This document shows, one piece after another, positions 25,601 through 36,500 of a DNA stretch of 55,946 nt. Source of the DNA: Bacteroidota bacterium (GTDB taxonomy: Bacteria > Bacteroidota > Bacteroidia > Cytophagales > Cyclobacteriaceae); NCBI GenBank assembly GCA_023417065.1, contig JAEZGH010000148.1, positions 1 to 55,946 on the forward strand, in the 5' to 3' direction. The position numbers and the translations under genes were made by a program. Below the pieces are notes generated by a model. That model had not been told where the DNA came from. It made no database searches and worked only from the letters and a program-made list of their open reading frames with translations. Each line of letters starts with the position of its first letter. Position 1 is the stretch's first letter.

Positions 25601-26728
25601 CTATTCCTTGAATGCCGGAGCGAACTCTTCGAGCTTGACACCACGGTCGCGAACTACCAGCGTGTCGCTTGTACTGTATGTAGCCTGTTCAATTGACGCA
25701 GGGAATCCGGCATTCGGATAGTTCGTCTCAACCTCATAAGCTACGTTATACTTCAAGTACAAAGCATCGCGATCTTTATTGCCCCAGCTGTTCTTCTCAC
25801 CTTTCTTCACGAAGGCACCGTCACCGGAAACAGCGATGTTGTACACTCTGACGGAGTCATTCAACTGATATTCCGGAACCACGGGAGCCACGACAACCTT
25901 TTGGTTTTCGTCGAAAGCCAGTTTCAGGGACATGTTCAGATTCAACCCCGCGCCGGTCTTATAGTCCATCGGATAAGTGAGTTCGTTGAGGGACAGCGTT
26001 GTAAGCTGACGAACCTCGTCCAGTTCCACAGTAGCCTTATGGCGAACTACGGTAGAGCTCACGCCATCGATAGTGACCTCGTCTCGTCCGCGGCGCAGAT
26101 AGTTGGCATGCCACGTATTGATGAATTTGATGCAATACAGAACATAGTCCTTCGGCAACACATCCCAATCCGCCGTATTCAGGCGATTCGGCTCATCGAC
26201 CTTGGGTGTACCAGAGAGAATTTTGTCAGCATTCGTCACGCTCAACATTTTTACCGGAATAACATAAGTATTCTGGAGTGCGTTTGGATCTGCAAAAAAG
26301 GCGTCGGTAAGCTGAACACCCACCGCCCCCTGAAGCTTCCGGTCAAGTGAAATCTTGTCGGATGACAAGCTGTAGTGCGAAGCAGGCATAGGCAACACCG
26401 GCTTGGTATATCCCGCATCGAAGAACAAGTTATCGCAAAGGCCGTTATCGACTTGTATTTGAATATCGATCTTTTGCTTGTTCGAATACACGCCACCCAT
26501 GGTCGCATATATTTCGCACTTGCCTTCATTATCGAGAGTGGTATCGAAGATATCCTCACCCAGAACAATTGTTCTTACCGGATATTGATAAGCAAAGTAT
26601 ACGGAACTTTCATCGTAGTCAGGAAACTCTATGTCCTGGTTTTCACAGGCCATCATTGCCACAGCAAGCATTCCTGTGCACACGATAGAAAGTAGATTAT
26701 GTCGTTTCATATTTTCCATTTTTTTCAT
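25601..26728 (-). CDS. xusE: Surface glycan-binding lipoprotein at the SusE position (DUF1735-type)
   Basis: 375 residues. The signal peptide ends in the lipobox MMAC (C28), so a surface lipoprotein is likely. The N-terminal domain (ESSVYFAYQYPVRTIVLGEDIFDTTLDNEGKCEIYATMGG) is of the DUF1735 type found in SusE-position proteins, and the C-terminal half is another beta-rich domain. In xylan loci the equivalent gene, between susD and the GH10 gene, encodes a surface glycan-binding protein. The symbol is by synteny with xusE of Prevotella bryantii. It is 16 bases after the second susD. Ligand binding is inferred, as no binding residues can be identified. Confidence 0.82.
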   Translation of the reverse strand: MKKMENMKRHNLLSIVCTGMLAVAMMACENQDIEFPDYDESSVYFAYQYPVRTIVLGEDIFDTTLDNEGKCEIYATMGGVYSNKQKIDIQIQVDNGLCDNLFFDAGYTKPVLPMPASHYSLSSDKISLDRKLQGAVGVQLTDAFFADPNALQNTYVIPVKMLSVTNADKILSGTPKVDEPNRLNTADWDVLPKDYVLYCIKFINTWHANYLRRGRDEVTIDGVSSTVVRHKATVELDEVRQLTTLSLNELTYPMDYKTGAGLNLNMSLKLAFDENQKVVVAPVVPEYQLNDSVRVYNIAVSGDGAFVKKGEKNSWGNKDRDALYLKYNVAYEVETNYPNAGFPASIEQATYSTSDTLVVRDRGVKLEEFAPAFKE

Positions 26729-26744
26729 CTAGAAATGCTATTTA

Positions 26745-28532
26745 TCACCAGCCTGCATTTTGTTGAAGCATGCTAAACTTATTGATCTCGCTATAAGGGA
26801 TGGGCCCATAGTACATATGTGACTGGTAGGTTCTCCGCTCTACATTGATTGGCGCATAAATCAGTGATCCACCTGATTGTGAAATCTGCACCCCAAGGGC
26901 TGTTTCATTCAATTTTCCGAGATCAACTTTCCAGCGACGCAGGTCTCTGAAGCGGTGGTTCTCAAAACAAAGCTCAAGACGACGTTCATTGCGGATCAGT
27001 TCTCGCATTTGATCCTGGTTGTTTTTCACTGCTTCCAGATAGTTATCTCCATCGGTGATACCTGCCCGGGTACGAATGGCTTTGATGACATCGTAGGCAG
27101 AATAGGTATTAGGACCAGTACCTGTTGGGCCCCACGCCTCGTTTGCGGCTTCAGCATACGCCAGGAATATCTCCGTGTAGCGGATCCTGGCAGTATAATG
27201 TTTCTGCGAGGTGTTGTAAGCCGGGTTAGGGTTAACATCAGACCTCAACAGCTTGCGAAGGTAGTAACCGGTTCTGGTTGAGAAGCCTGTGTCTTTGTTA
27301 AGACCGTCTTTTGAAGTTGAGTAGCTCCCAGTAGTGATCACATTGTTATCCGGACCTTGCTGACTTCCGTTGACAACAATATATTTCGTCAGACGGGGAT
27401 CGCGGTTTGCATATGGATCATTCGGATCATATCCGCTCATCGGATCGTTGATCGGATAACCATTAACCATCGGAAATGCGTCTACGAGGTTTTGCGTCGG
27501 GTTTACGCGACCGTTACCAAACAGTGAAGGAGGAAAGTTCTCTCTTTCAAGATCGAGACTTTGGCCGATGTCACCTCTCCAGATGATTTCTGCAGGTGTC
27601 GCACCCGCTGCAAGTTGTTCGATGCCAGAGTCGTGGGTATACCATGTATTACCTTTCGCAGCAAGACCAGCAACACCGCCAATACGATCAAGAACACGTG
27701 CAGCAGCGTTTGCTGCATCCGCCCATGTAACGTTGGTTCCGGCACTATATGCAGGGCTCGCTGCCAGCAACGAAACCTGTGCACGGATTGCTTCTGCAAT
27801 TCTTCCGGACATCCGGCCGCGCATATGTTCACCGTTAACCCGCTCATAGTCGGTGATCGTTACACCTTCGATGCCTTTATACTTATCAGGTAGTTCAGCA
27901 GCGCTGAACGTCTTGTAATCCAATGGCAGAAGCTCCATCGCGCGGTCGATATCAGCGAAGATCTGATCTACACATTCCTGAAACGTATTGCGTGGTTTGT
28001 TAAAATTTGATGACGGCGTCTCAGGCTCTGTTACAATCGGAACACCAAGCAGTTGTCCGTCTGCTGTCCAGCCACCATGTGCCAGCAGGAGGTGATACAT
28101 CTGCAGTGCTCTCAGACCGTACGCTTCACCTTTAAGGCGGTCATTAAACATGATTCTCACCGGCTCATCAATACTCCATACCACCTTGTCGGCGTTGTCG
28201 AGGAAAAGATTGATGTACTGGATCGCATTCTTGCGATCGCCCCATTGCGACGTCGGGTCATCAACAGATGACCATGCACCGGTAGCCATGCGCAAGAAAG
28301 CGTTATTGATATTATTCGACACTGCATCATCAGTAGCCAGATCGCTATTGGGAGATGCAGCGTACGGGAGCAGAATATAGGCATTAGCCAGAATACCCTG
28401 GGCATAGCTTGGTTCCTGATACATACCATCCAAACCGCGGATATTTTCAATTTCAGGGCTAAGCACATCTTCGCACGCAGTTACTGTTCCCAGTAACAGA
28501 AGTGCAGATAGTTTGATAATTTTTTTCATCAC
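26745..28532 (-). CDS. xusD: SusD/RagB-family glycan-binding lipoprotein (second pair)
   Basis: 595 residues with signal peptide MMKKIIKLSALLLLGTVTAC (lipobox Cys at 20). RagB/SusD features are YVDQIFADIDRAMELLP-like helices (here ECVDQIFADIDRAMELLPLDY), AQVSLLAASPAYS, TARIRYTEIFLAYAEAANEAWG, ELIRNERRLELCFENHRFRDLRRW and the C-terminal PIPYSEINKFSMLQQNAGW. SusD proteins cap the SusC barrel at the outer surface and deliver oligosaccharides, here probably xylo-oligosaccharides. The partner SusC ends 24 bases upstream. Symbol by synteny. Confidence 0.93.
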   Translation of the reverse strand: MMKKIIKLSALLLLGTVTACEDVLSPEIENIRGLDGMYQEPSYAQGILANAYILLPYAASPNSDLATDDAVSNNINNAFLRMATGAWSSVDDPTSQWGDRKNAIQYINLFLDNADKVVWSIDEPVRIMFNDRLKGEAYGLRALQMYHLLLAHGGWTADGQLLGVPIVTEPETPSSNFNKPRNTFQECVDQIFADIDRAMELLPLDYKTFSAAELPDKYKGIEGVTITDYERVNGEHMRGRMSGRIAEAIRAQVSLLAASPAYSAGTNVTWADAANAAARVLDRIGGVAGLAAKGNTWYTHDSGIEQLAAGATPAEIIWRGDIGQSLDLERENFPPSLFGNGRVNPTQNLVDAFPMVNGYPINDPMSGYDPNDPYANRDPRLTKYIVVNGSQQGPDNNVITTGSYSTSKDGLNKDTGFSTRTGYYLRKLLRSDVNPNPAYNTSQKHYTARIRYTEIFLAYAEAANEAWGPTGTGPNTYSAYDVIKAIRTRAGITDGDNYLEAVKNNQDQMRELIRNERRLELCFENHRFRDLRRWKVDLGKLNETALGVQISQSGGSLIYAPINVERRTYQSHMYYGPIPYSEINKFSMLQQNAGW

Positions 28533-28556
28533 TTGATTCCTTAGTTGTTTAACGGT

Positions 28557-31418
28557 TTAGAATGCTGCCCTTACACCCAGATTATAGAATCTGGCCTGAG
28601 GCTGCCCACCCACACTCGTTTCCAGCAGTTCGCGTTCCTTCGACAGAAGCAGAAGATCCGAACCGCTGACATAAATAGATACGTTCTTGAAGAAGCTGTT
28701 CTCCAGAGCCTGCGAAGGCAGGTCGTATGTAAGCTGAACACGCGCAATGTTGAACCAATTGGTCTTGATCAGCCAATAGTCTGAATTGCGGAAGTTATTA
28801 GCTCCGTTCGTCGTAGTCAGTCGGGGATATGTTGCCGTTTCCGCCGTTTCGGGAGTCCACCTGTCGCGGACAAATTCCGAATACTTCCGCGTACCAAACA
28901 CCCAGAAATAACTACTGTTCTTCATCGTGTATGCCCCGAAGTTACCTGTTCCCAATGCAAAGAGTGTGAATCCTTTCCAGCGCGCGGTCAGATTTACACC
29001 TGTTGCAAAAGGGCCTCCATACCACCCGCCGCGGCCGAGATATACCTCATCCTTTTCATCAACTACGCCGTCACCATTCTGATCAGCATACTTGATATCA
29101 CCGGGTTTCGTGTCGCCAAACGCCTGACGGGGACTGTTATCGATTTCAGCCTGGTCCCTGAACAAGCCAAGGCTTTGCAACCCCCAGACGCCGTCCAACG
29201 GCTTGCCTGTGCGTCTGCGGTATTCGTCGACGAAGAGTTCATCAAGCTTCGTTGCTTTGCTTGTGTAGTAAATACCGGACAATCCAACGGACAAACCAAC
29301 CTGACCAATATTCTTGTTCACATTGACGTTGAAGTCCATCCCTCTGCGCTCATGGTTGTTGAAGTTTTCAAATGGCATGAATGTGGCTTCCGGATAGAAC
29401 GTAGAGAAGTAGCTGGGATAGCGTGTTGCGGGCTGAATCACAAGCCCCTCCATCCTGTTCAGGAACAGTGAAACGTCTGCCGTGATCAACCGATCCCACA
29501 ACGATGTTCTCACATTCAAAGAAACTTCTTTGCGATTTATAAATCCGAGGTCAGGATTTGCCCAACGTTTTGAGTTGGTCGATCGTTCTGACGCTCCGTC
29601 ACGCCATCCCCACCACGCGCCCTGCGCCTGAGTATAGTTCGTTTCGTAGAGGTAGAATTCGTTACCTTCTTCGTCCGTGATGTCAATATCAGTTTTCAGG
29701 ACACTTCCTGACGCACTGATCACGAGGTCATCTACGACTGACGAACTGTTCAGAAATCCTTCTTCGCTCAGTCTCCAGCCCAATGTTGCTGATGATGACA
29801 GACCATTTCGGTTGCCCTTCGCCAGTTTCGCAGAGTGCACGACTGCCGCTCCTAAGTCAACAAAGTATTTGTTGTCGAAGTTGTAATCAACCTGAAGTCC
29901 AAGATTGGCATTCCCTGTGCGGTGGTACTGCTGGGAAAAAGTCTGCTGAAATCCCGTAGCTACCAGACGCGCCAGGAAGTTATGTTTGTCATCAATGGAC
30001 TTGACGTAGTTAAAATAGCCGTTGAAAGCGATTGTCTGTCTGTTGCTGCTACCGCTGATGTTCTGAACCCCCGATTTCTTGTCGTTACCTAACTTACTGT
30101 TGATTGTCACGACGTCCTCACCATTATAGTTGTGCCATTGCGGAACGTACACCGCGTAGGTATTGTCAAATGACGTAACGTAGGTAGTCGCATAGTCAAC
30201 TGCATATTGCGTATGGAAAGAAAGCCCCTCGAGAATTCTCGACATATCGAAATTCAGACCAGCGTCGAACTGGAACTGGCGGCTTGTCCACTTGCTGTTA
30301 CCTCCTGCGTAATAATCCGCAAAGATGTTGGTCAGATCTGTTGACGAACCACCCAGGAAGTACTTGCCATCAATGATATTGCTTCCACCCTGGATGAGTT
30401 CCTGAGAGCTCAGGTCATTGGGATCGATCATATCGATGGGAATCAGCGGAGCCATACGGTTTGGACGCATCGTCGCCGCAGCGGCCCAGTAACTGCCTGC
30501 ATCACCCGATACGTTTGGCGTACGGGCATTGTAAAATGTAGCATTCGCATTAACAAATGCACCAATCGACTTGGTGAGTTTCAAATCGACATTCCCACGA
30601 ACATTGAGGCGGTCGATATAATTATCCTTTGCCTCTCCAAACTTAAACAAGTCGTTCTCGCGGTAGTAACCGATATTGGTGTAGAAACGTGACTTCTCGT
30701 CGCCACCACTCAGCTCGGCCACTACGTCGGAACGGTTGTAAGCTTTCTTCAAAAACTCAGAAGAGTAGAAGTCAACATCCGGATAGCGGTATGGGTTAGC
30801 ACCGGACGCGGTCAGGTAAATCGTTTCGTCATTGTACTGAGGTTCCAGGCCATCATTGACGAGGGCTTCATTGTACAATGTCATATATTCTGCAGAACCC
30901 AGGAATTTTGGGTACCGCTTCGATACATAAAAGCCTGAATTGGCCCGAACATTAATTTTTAAAGGCTCCTCTGCTCCTCTTTTAGTTGTGATGCTTACGA
31001 CGCCCTTTGCTGCGCGGCTTCCGTACAGCATCACCGCCGAGGCACTCTTCAGAAAAGTGATCTGCTGGATTTCAGTAGGCAGAACGTTATTTACATCACG
31101 CGGAACTCCGTCAACAAGTACCAGGTAGTCGTCCATACCCCATAGCGTGGCACCTGTCCAACCGCCCACAAAGGCTTGCATGTTGTCCAGACTGTACAAT
31201 GAATAGTTCTTATCGATGAGTTCGGTCATATCTACCACAGATACACCGCCGAGAAGCTGGCTTTCCGGCACATCACGGAATGCAGCCCGGGCTACGCGCT
31301 CACGCGTGCGCGAGGTATTCGTCGAGTCCGTCCTGGATTCTTCGACAACCTGCGCATATGTCAACGTGCTTGTGAGCGCCGCGCATATAATGAAACTTAT
31401 CTTGATATAATATTTCAT
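28557..31418 (-). CDS. xusC: SusC-like TonB-dependent transporter lacking the N-terminal CarboxypepD-like domain
   Basis: About 953 residues from the Met that starts the signal peptide YYIKISFIICAALTSTLTYAQ. The frame is open up to 31550, where an ATG overlaps the SusD stop, but that would put 44 residues before the signal peptide. After the signal comes a Ser/Thr/Arg-rich linker and directly the plug (LGGVSVVDMTELI, LVLVDGVPRD, ITFLKSASAVMLYGSRAAKGVVSITTKRG) and a 22-strand barrel ending ARFYNLGVRAAF. The usual beta-sandwich before the TonB box is missing, and a clear TonB box cannot be seen. It should form the importer with the following SusD. Symbol by synteny. Confidence 0.92.
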   Translation of the reverse strand: MKYYIKISFIICAALTSTLTYAQVVEESRTDSTNTSRTRERVARAAFRDVPESQLLGGVSVVDMTELIDKNYSLYSLDNMQAFVGGWTGATLWGMDDYLVLVDGVPRDVNNVLPTEIQQITFLKSASAVMLYGSRAAKGVVSITTKRGAEEPLKINVRANSGFYVSKRYPKFLGSAEYMTLYNEALVNDGLEPQYNDETIYLTASGANPYRYPDVDFYSSEFLKKAYNRSDVVAELSGGDEKSRFYTNIGYYRENDLFKFGEAKDNYIDRLNVRGNVDLKLTKSIGAFVNANATFYNARTPNVSGDAGSYWAAAATMRPNRMAPLIPIDMIDPNDLSSQELIQGGSNIIDGKYFLGGSSTDLTNIFADYYAGGNSKWTSRQFQFDAGLNFDMSRILEGLSFHTQYAVDYATTYVTSFDNTYAVYVPQWHNYNGEDVVTINSKLGNDKKSGVQNISGSSNRQTIAFNGYFNYVKSIDDKHNFLARLVATGFQQTFSQQYHRTGNANLGLQVDYNFDNKYFVDLGAAVVHSAKLAKGNRNGLSSSATLGWRLSEEGFLNSSSVVDDLVISASGSVLKTDIDITDEEGNEFYLYETNYTQAQGAWWGWRDGASERSTNSKRWANPDLGFINRKEVSLNVRTSLWDRLITADVSLFLNRMEGLVIQPATRYPSYFSTFYPEATFMPFENFNNHERRGMDFNVNVNKNIGQVGLSVGLSGIYYTSKATKLDELFVDEYRRRTGKPLDGVWGLQSLGLFRDQAEIDNSPRQAFGDTKPGDIKYADQNGDGVVDEKDEVYLGRGGWYGGPFATGVNLTARWKGFTLFALGTGNFGAYTMKNSSYFWVFGTRKYSEFVRDRWTPETAETATYPRLTTTNGANNFRNSDYWLIKTNWFNIARVQLTYDLPSQALENSFFKNVSIYVSGSDLLLLSKERELLETSVGGQPQARFYNLGVRAAF

Positions 31419-31543
31419 AAGGTTTGATTTGTTTTTGGAGACAACAGCAAAGCTCTCGTCGCTGCTCTGATCCATGCGCAATCTCCTGAGGTCTTTCTTT
31501 GTCATCCTATTTTGCTGTAGATCATTACTGGTGCAAGTGTCCA

Positions 31544-33490
31544 TTACCATCCCGGATTTTGTTCAAACTCAGGATACATTGACACATCAGAAATCTTCAA
31601 AGGGAACCAGTAATGCTTTGTCCCGAACTGGCGGGTAAGAATCGTCTGTTCTCTGAAGTTGGCAACCCGTGCATCACGAGGATCATTTTCCTTAAAGAAC
31701 TCAATGTCCTCGAGGCGATCAAACTCCTGTGATGTCTTCACATTGTACGGATACTCAGTCAGCAACAACCAACGCTGGAGGTCGTTGAAACGGAAACCTT
31801 CGAATGACAATTCTACTGCGCGTTCGCGCCGAACTTCATCAAGAAATTTCTCTCTGCTGGCTGTATACGTTGCATGAACATGGCCAGCCCCTACCCTGTC
31901 GCGCAGCGTATTGATGGCATCTTCAGCAGTTTTTGCGAAGTTTGTCGACTTGCCACTGGCACCACCGAAAGCGGCACACGCCTCTGCGTACATCAGATAA
32001 ATATCAGCGAGACGCATGTAAGGCAGATAAGTATGAAGGTTACCACCCCAGTTGTATGCGCCATCATATTTGTTGGCGGTATGGGGTACCAGCTTCTGTA
32101 TGAAGTAACCCGTACGGCTACCGTTGGCAGCGCTCCTCATCGTACCATTGGTGTGCAGACCTGCATGCCGCAGATATTCCATGTCAGGAGGCATGGCGGC
32201 GTTTACATACTTGAAACCGTCAAATACAATGTCATGGTAAAAGCGTGGGTCGCGATCCTTGAACGGATATGCAGGGTCAAAGCCTGACGCAGGATCATCC
32301 AATGGAAGACCGTTCGCCATGCCGTAGAACTTCACGTAGTTCGCCGTAGGCTGATGAATGATATTGTCGTGTTCAACAATACCCTGCACCTTCGGACCAA
32401 ACGTTTTGGTTGTGTTCCAGTTACTTCCGTTGGCGTCTGTAGACGGTCCACGGAAGATTGCCTCAGTTGAGCCCGGCATTAACCAGTTCTGTCCTGTCGT
32501 ATAGAAAATGTCACTGAACCGTGTGGCCGCACCGTCAGCTTTTTCGTGGTTGTAGACATTCTTATAGTTGAACTCTGCCAACGCATATTGGGTCTGACCA
32601 CTTTCCACCAGCTCTAGCAATTGACCGAAAGCTTCTGCTGCTTTCTTGGCGTATTCTTCGTCGTAGTTATATGTATTTCCTCCGCCAGTCTGCGCGCCGT
32701 TCTTCATCAGCGGACTCGCTGCCCACAGATAGTTCTTACCAAGGTAACCGAGCGCTGTGATCTTGTTTACGCGCAATTGGTTTTTTCCGGCGGTGTTTCT
32801 ACCGACGGCAGATTTATCCCAGTCTATAGGAAGAAGTTCCGCTGCTCTCGCGAGATCGGCTCCGGCTTTATCCGCACACTCCTGATAGCTCAGGCGCGGA
32901 AGTGTAGGCTTCTCACCTGCGGGAAGAACTTCGTCAATGTATGGAAGGCCACCGAAAAATTGCATCATTTCAAAGTGCCACCATGCACGGAAGAAGTACA
33001 ACTGGCCTGCAATCATGTTCTTTTCCTCCTGCGTGGCAGAAGTCAGTTTGTCAAGATTGGCAAGACCGATGTTAGCCTTACGGATGCTATACCATGCGTG
33101 GGGCCACAAGGCGTGACTAAACTTATCAGTGGAAGTAGGATTCGTATTAGGTTTATCAAGCCATGCACCCGGCTGACTCAAACGTCCAGCCTGCCATGCC
33201 CAGAAGTTGCCGAGATCAACCTGGTTGGTCATGTGCCAGCTACCTTCCAGGTTGAAAATCTCGTCATCACCCCAGTTCCATGATGTTGTCCAGTAGTGTT
33301 TTTGCTTATCGGGAATGCAGTTATACATTTCCTCAATAAAGCCCTGGAAGTTGTTAAAGTTCTTGAAGGCTTCGCCCTCTCCCACAATCGAGTCTTCCTC
33401 CCTGTCCAGGAAGTCCTGGCAGGAGAACAGAGTGATCATCGATGTGATCAGTAAGCTGCCCCATAAGAGCGAGTTGAATATTTTCTTCAT
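31544..33490 (-). CDS. xusB: SusD/RagB-family glycan-binding lipoprotein (first pair)
   Basis: 648 residues from the Met at 33490, which gives signal peptide KKIFNSLLWGSLLITSMITLFSC with an LFSC lipobox. An in-frame Met at 33526 would overlap susC and precede the signal. Family features are YNCIPDKQKHYW, GQLYFFRAWWHFEMMQFFGGLPYIDEVL, ADLARAAELLPIDW, ALGYLGKNYLWAASP, MRLADIYLMYAEACAAFG and RRERAVELSFEGFRFNDLQRW, ending with YPEFEQNPGW. At about 650 residues it is longer than the second SusD. It should lie on the outer face with the SusC encoded 13 bases upstream and bind xylan fragments. Symbol by synteny. Confidence 0.94.
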   Translation of the reverse strand: MKKIFNSLLWGSLLITSMITLFSCQDFLDREEDSIVGEGEAFKNFNNFQGFIEEMYNCIPDKQKHYWTTSWNWGDDEIFNLEGSWHMTNQVDLGNFWAWQAGRLSQPGAWLDKPNTNPTSTDKFSHALWPHAWYSIRKANIGLANLDKLTSATQEEKNMIAGQLYFFRAWWHFEMMQFFGGLPYIDEVLPAGEKPTLPRLSYQECADKAGADLARAAELLPIDWDKSAVGRNTAGKNQLRVNKITALGYLGKNYLWAASPLMKNGAQTGGGNTYNYDEEYAKKAAEAFGQLLELVESGQTQYALAEFNYKNVYNHEKADGAATRFSDIFYTTGQNWLMPGSTEAIFRGPSTDANGSNWNTTKTFGPKVQGIVEHDNIIHQPTANYVKFYGMANGLPLDDPASGFDPAYPFKDRDPRFYHDIVFDGFKYVNAAMPPDMEYLRHAGLHTNGTMRSAANGSRTGYFIQKLVPHTANKYDGAYNWGGNLHTYLPYMRLADIYLMYAEACAAFGGASGKSTNFAKTAEDAINTLRDRVGAGHVHATYTASREKFLDEVRRERAVELSFEGFRFNDLQRWLLLTEYPYNVKTSQEFDRLEDIEFFKENDPRDARVANFREQTILTRQFGTKHYWFPLKISDVSMYPEFEQNPGW

Positions 33491-33503
33491 GAGTTCGTTC
33501 AAA

Positions 33504-36500
33504 TTAGAGTGTGAATCGGAGACCAAAATTGTAACGCTTCACGGTAGGGTACGCACCCTGACCGCCTGCTCCGGCAAAGTTGGATTCGCGATCATCGGGC
33601 ATTCTTGACCATACCCAAAGGTTGTTTCCGTTGACAAAAACACGCAACGCTGAGAAACCGATCTTGCTGGTCTGAGCTGCGCTGAAGGTGTAGGCAATCT
33701 CGGCGTTTTTCAACCTGGCATATGAGCCATCGAAAAGATACTGAGTGCCATTGTAGTAGCTCGGTGTAGACAACCAGCGCGGAACAGGCACATCCGCCGT
33801 CGGATTCTCCATCGACCACCAGGTACCCATATCATATACGGTATTGAGGCGGCTGCCAAAGCTATTCAGCGGAACGTCACGTGTTACGTTTGTTACACCG
33901 TAGAACTGCACGAAAGCGCTAAGGCCTTTCCATTCAAATCCGACGGTAGCGTTATACGTATTCTGCGGAATATCAGAATATCCATAAGGGATCTGGTCGG
34001 AATCATCGATAATACCGTCACCATTGAAGTCAATGATGTAGTACGTTCCGGGAAGCTTTTGATTATCGTTCGTGTTGTGTTGAGGGCTTCCGTAGATCTG
34101 ATCAAAAGTATTCATGTATCCGGCGTCAACATATGAGCGGTGCTGACCGATAGCATAGCCGGCCTGTTTCCGGTAACTCGGATAAAGCTCCGGATCATCT
34201 CGATCAATAATCTTGTTCTTCGAGTGCGTCATGTTAAGGTTTGCCCACACACGAAGTCCGTTGCCAAATTGCTTAGTCAGGTTCAGTACAATCTCATATC
34301 CCTGCGCGTCCACCGAACCAAGGTTTGACGTCGGCGGCGTTCCTCCAAAATAAGAAGGCACTGCACGGTCTTCACCTGCAACAAGAATGTCGTTTCGCCT
34401 GTCGCGGAATACATCCACGCTACCGGAAATCTGACCATTAAGGAAAGCGTAATCCAATCCGACGTTAAACTTCTTCACCGTTTCCCAGCGTACATCGGGG
34501 TTTCCTACCCTTGACTCGCGGAACCATGTGTAAGGACTTGTTCCCTGATTCAGGTCGAGAGATGAGTTTCCACCGTATTGCCACTGCGTCATGTACAACC
34601 AGCGACGCGCGCGTCTTACTGGATCGTCGCCGGAGTTGTCGTCACCGATTTCACCATACGAACCGCGTATCTTCAGGAGATCAAGGAATCGAACATCTTC
34701 GAGGAATGATTCATCTGACAACATCCAGCCAAGTGCGCCCGAGTTGAAGAACGCAAAGCGGTAGTCAGGACCAAATTGCTCGGAACCATTATAGGCACCG
34801 TTGTATTCCACGAAATACTTGCTGTTGTAGTCATACGTCGCACGGAAAACCCAGTCTTCCCGGAAACGTGGGATCTCGCTTCCTATAGCTCTCTGCTGAC
34901 GCATAAACATACCCATCGCCATCACATTATGATTACCGAAGCTTTTCGTCCAGCTTGGCTGGATCTGATAGTTCAGATTGCGTTGCGTGTCACCGTCCCT
35001 GACCTGACCACCTGAGGTAGACCACAGCAAGCCTTGTTGGAAATCGAAGTGGTTGTTCTGATCGTAATCTACTTTGTAGTAGGCAATACCGGTGTTTGGA
35101 TCAATCCATTTTTGCTGAGCATCATTGAAGAGGTCGTTTACTCCGCGGTTGAATTCAACAAAGCCGTTATCCCATGAAATGGATGACCGGATCTTCAACC
35201 CCTTAGTGATCATGTCGAGATTTTGCTCGAGGATGAAGTCGGTGTTGATGCGCGTTGTTGTCGTTGTCATTGCTCCGCCGAGCGCGAGGTTTGAAGCTGA
35301 GTTACTCACGTTCGAGATATCCGGATAGTACCCCCACGTTCCGTCAGCGTATTTGGGCATAAATACATCTGGAGCGATATTATATGCACCTGCCCACTGC
35401 TGGGCCACTGCCCAGTCGGAGTTGTTGGTCTGGTTCCACGGGCTTTTCCTGATGGCGTTGGATCCTGCCAGATTGACCTTAAACACTGTTGTCTTGGTCA
35501 ATTGGAAGTCAAGGTTGCTTCGAACGTTGAGACGATTGAAGCCATATCCCGGATCATAGTTCCGGCCGTTGTCCCATACTCTGAAAAGGTCGCCCTCGTT
35601 CTGGAAGTCTGCGGATGTAAAGTACTTAATGAAATTCGTTCCACCCGACACACTTACGTTGGCGTTGTAAGCCATCGCGTAGTCTTTGAACAACTCTTCC
35701 TGCCAGTCAACATTGGGATACCGCTCCCGTTGTTCAAGAGTAGTCTGATTCCGGTAGTTTTCGATAAAAGACTGAGGGCGGATATACGCCCAGGATTCCG
35801 GCGAAATTCCAAGCTCGTTTTCAATGGCAACATTTCGCGCCATAAGGGCACCGTAAGAATCAAGCTTGTTGGGAAGCTTTGAAGGCACTTTTACAGTGGA
35901 GCTGAAGCTAACATCAATCCGAGCCGAGCCCTCTTTACCGCGTTTCGTGGTGATAAGGATTACACCGTTCGCACCCTTAACACCGAAAACGGCTGTTGCG
36001 GATGCATCCTTCAGCACGGAGATGGATTCCACTGCGTTGAGATCGACGCCGCGCATCGGACGTTCCACGCCGTCGACGAGGACAAGAGGTTCACGGTTGT
36101 TCCAGGAACTTGCTGCGCGAATGAGGATCATCGGATCTTCTTCCCCGGGCATACCACTACTTGACAGCGTAACAACTCCAGGAAGGTTTCCCGTAAGGGC
36201 AGCTCCGACGTTCGACACCCCACCGGCACGCTGCAGTACAGCACCCGAGGTTTGGGTGATCGCGCCTACGATACTTTCCTTCTTCTGCTCACCGTAACCA
36301 ACAATCACCACTTCCGAAAGGGCGAGCACGTCCGGAGCAAGGATTATATTAATAATGGAATTTTGCCCTACAGTGATTTCCTGTGTGGCATATCCAATGG
36401 AGCTAAATACTAAAACGGCTTCAGATGACGGGACATCAAGTTTGAAATTCCCGTCAAAATCAGTTACTGTACCTGTCGTGGTACCTTTCACGATTACGTT

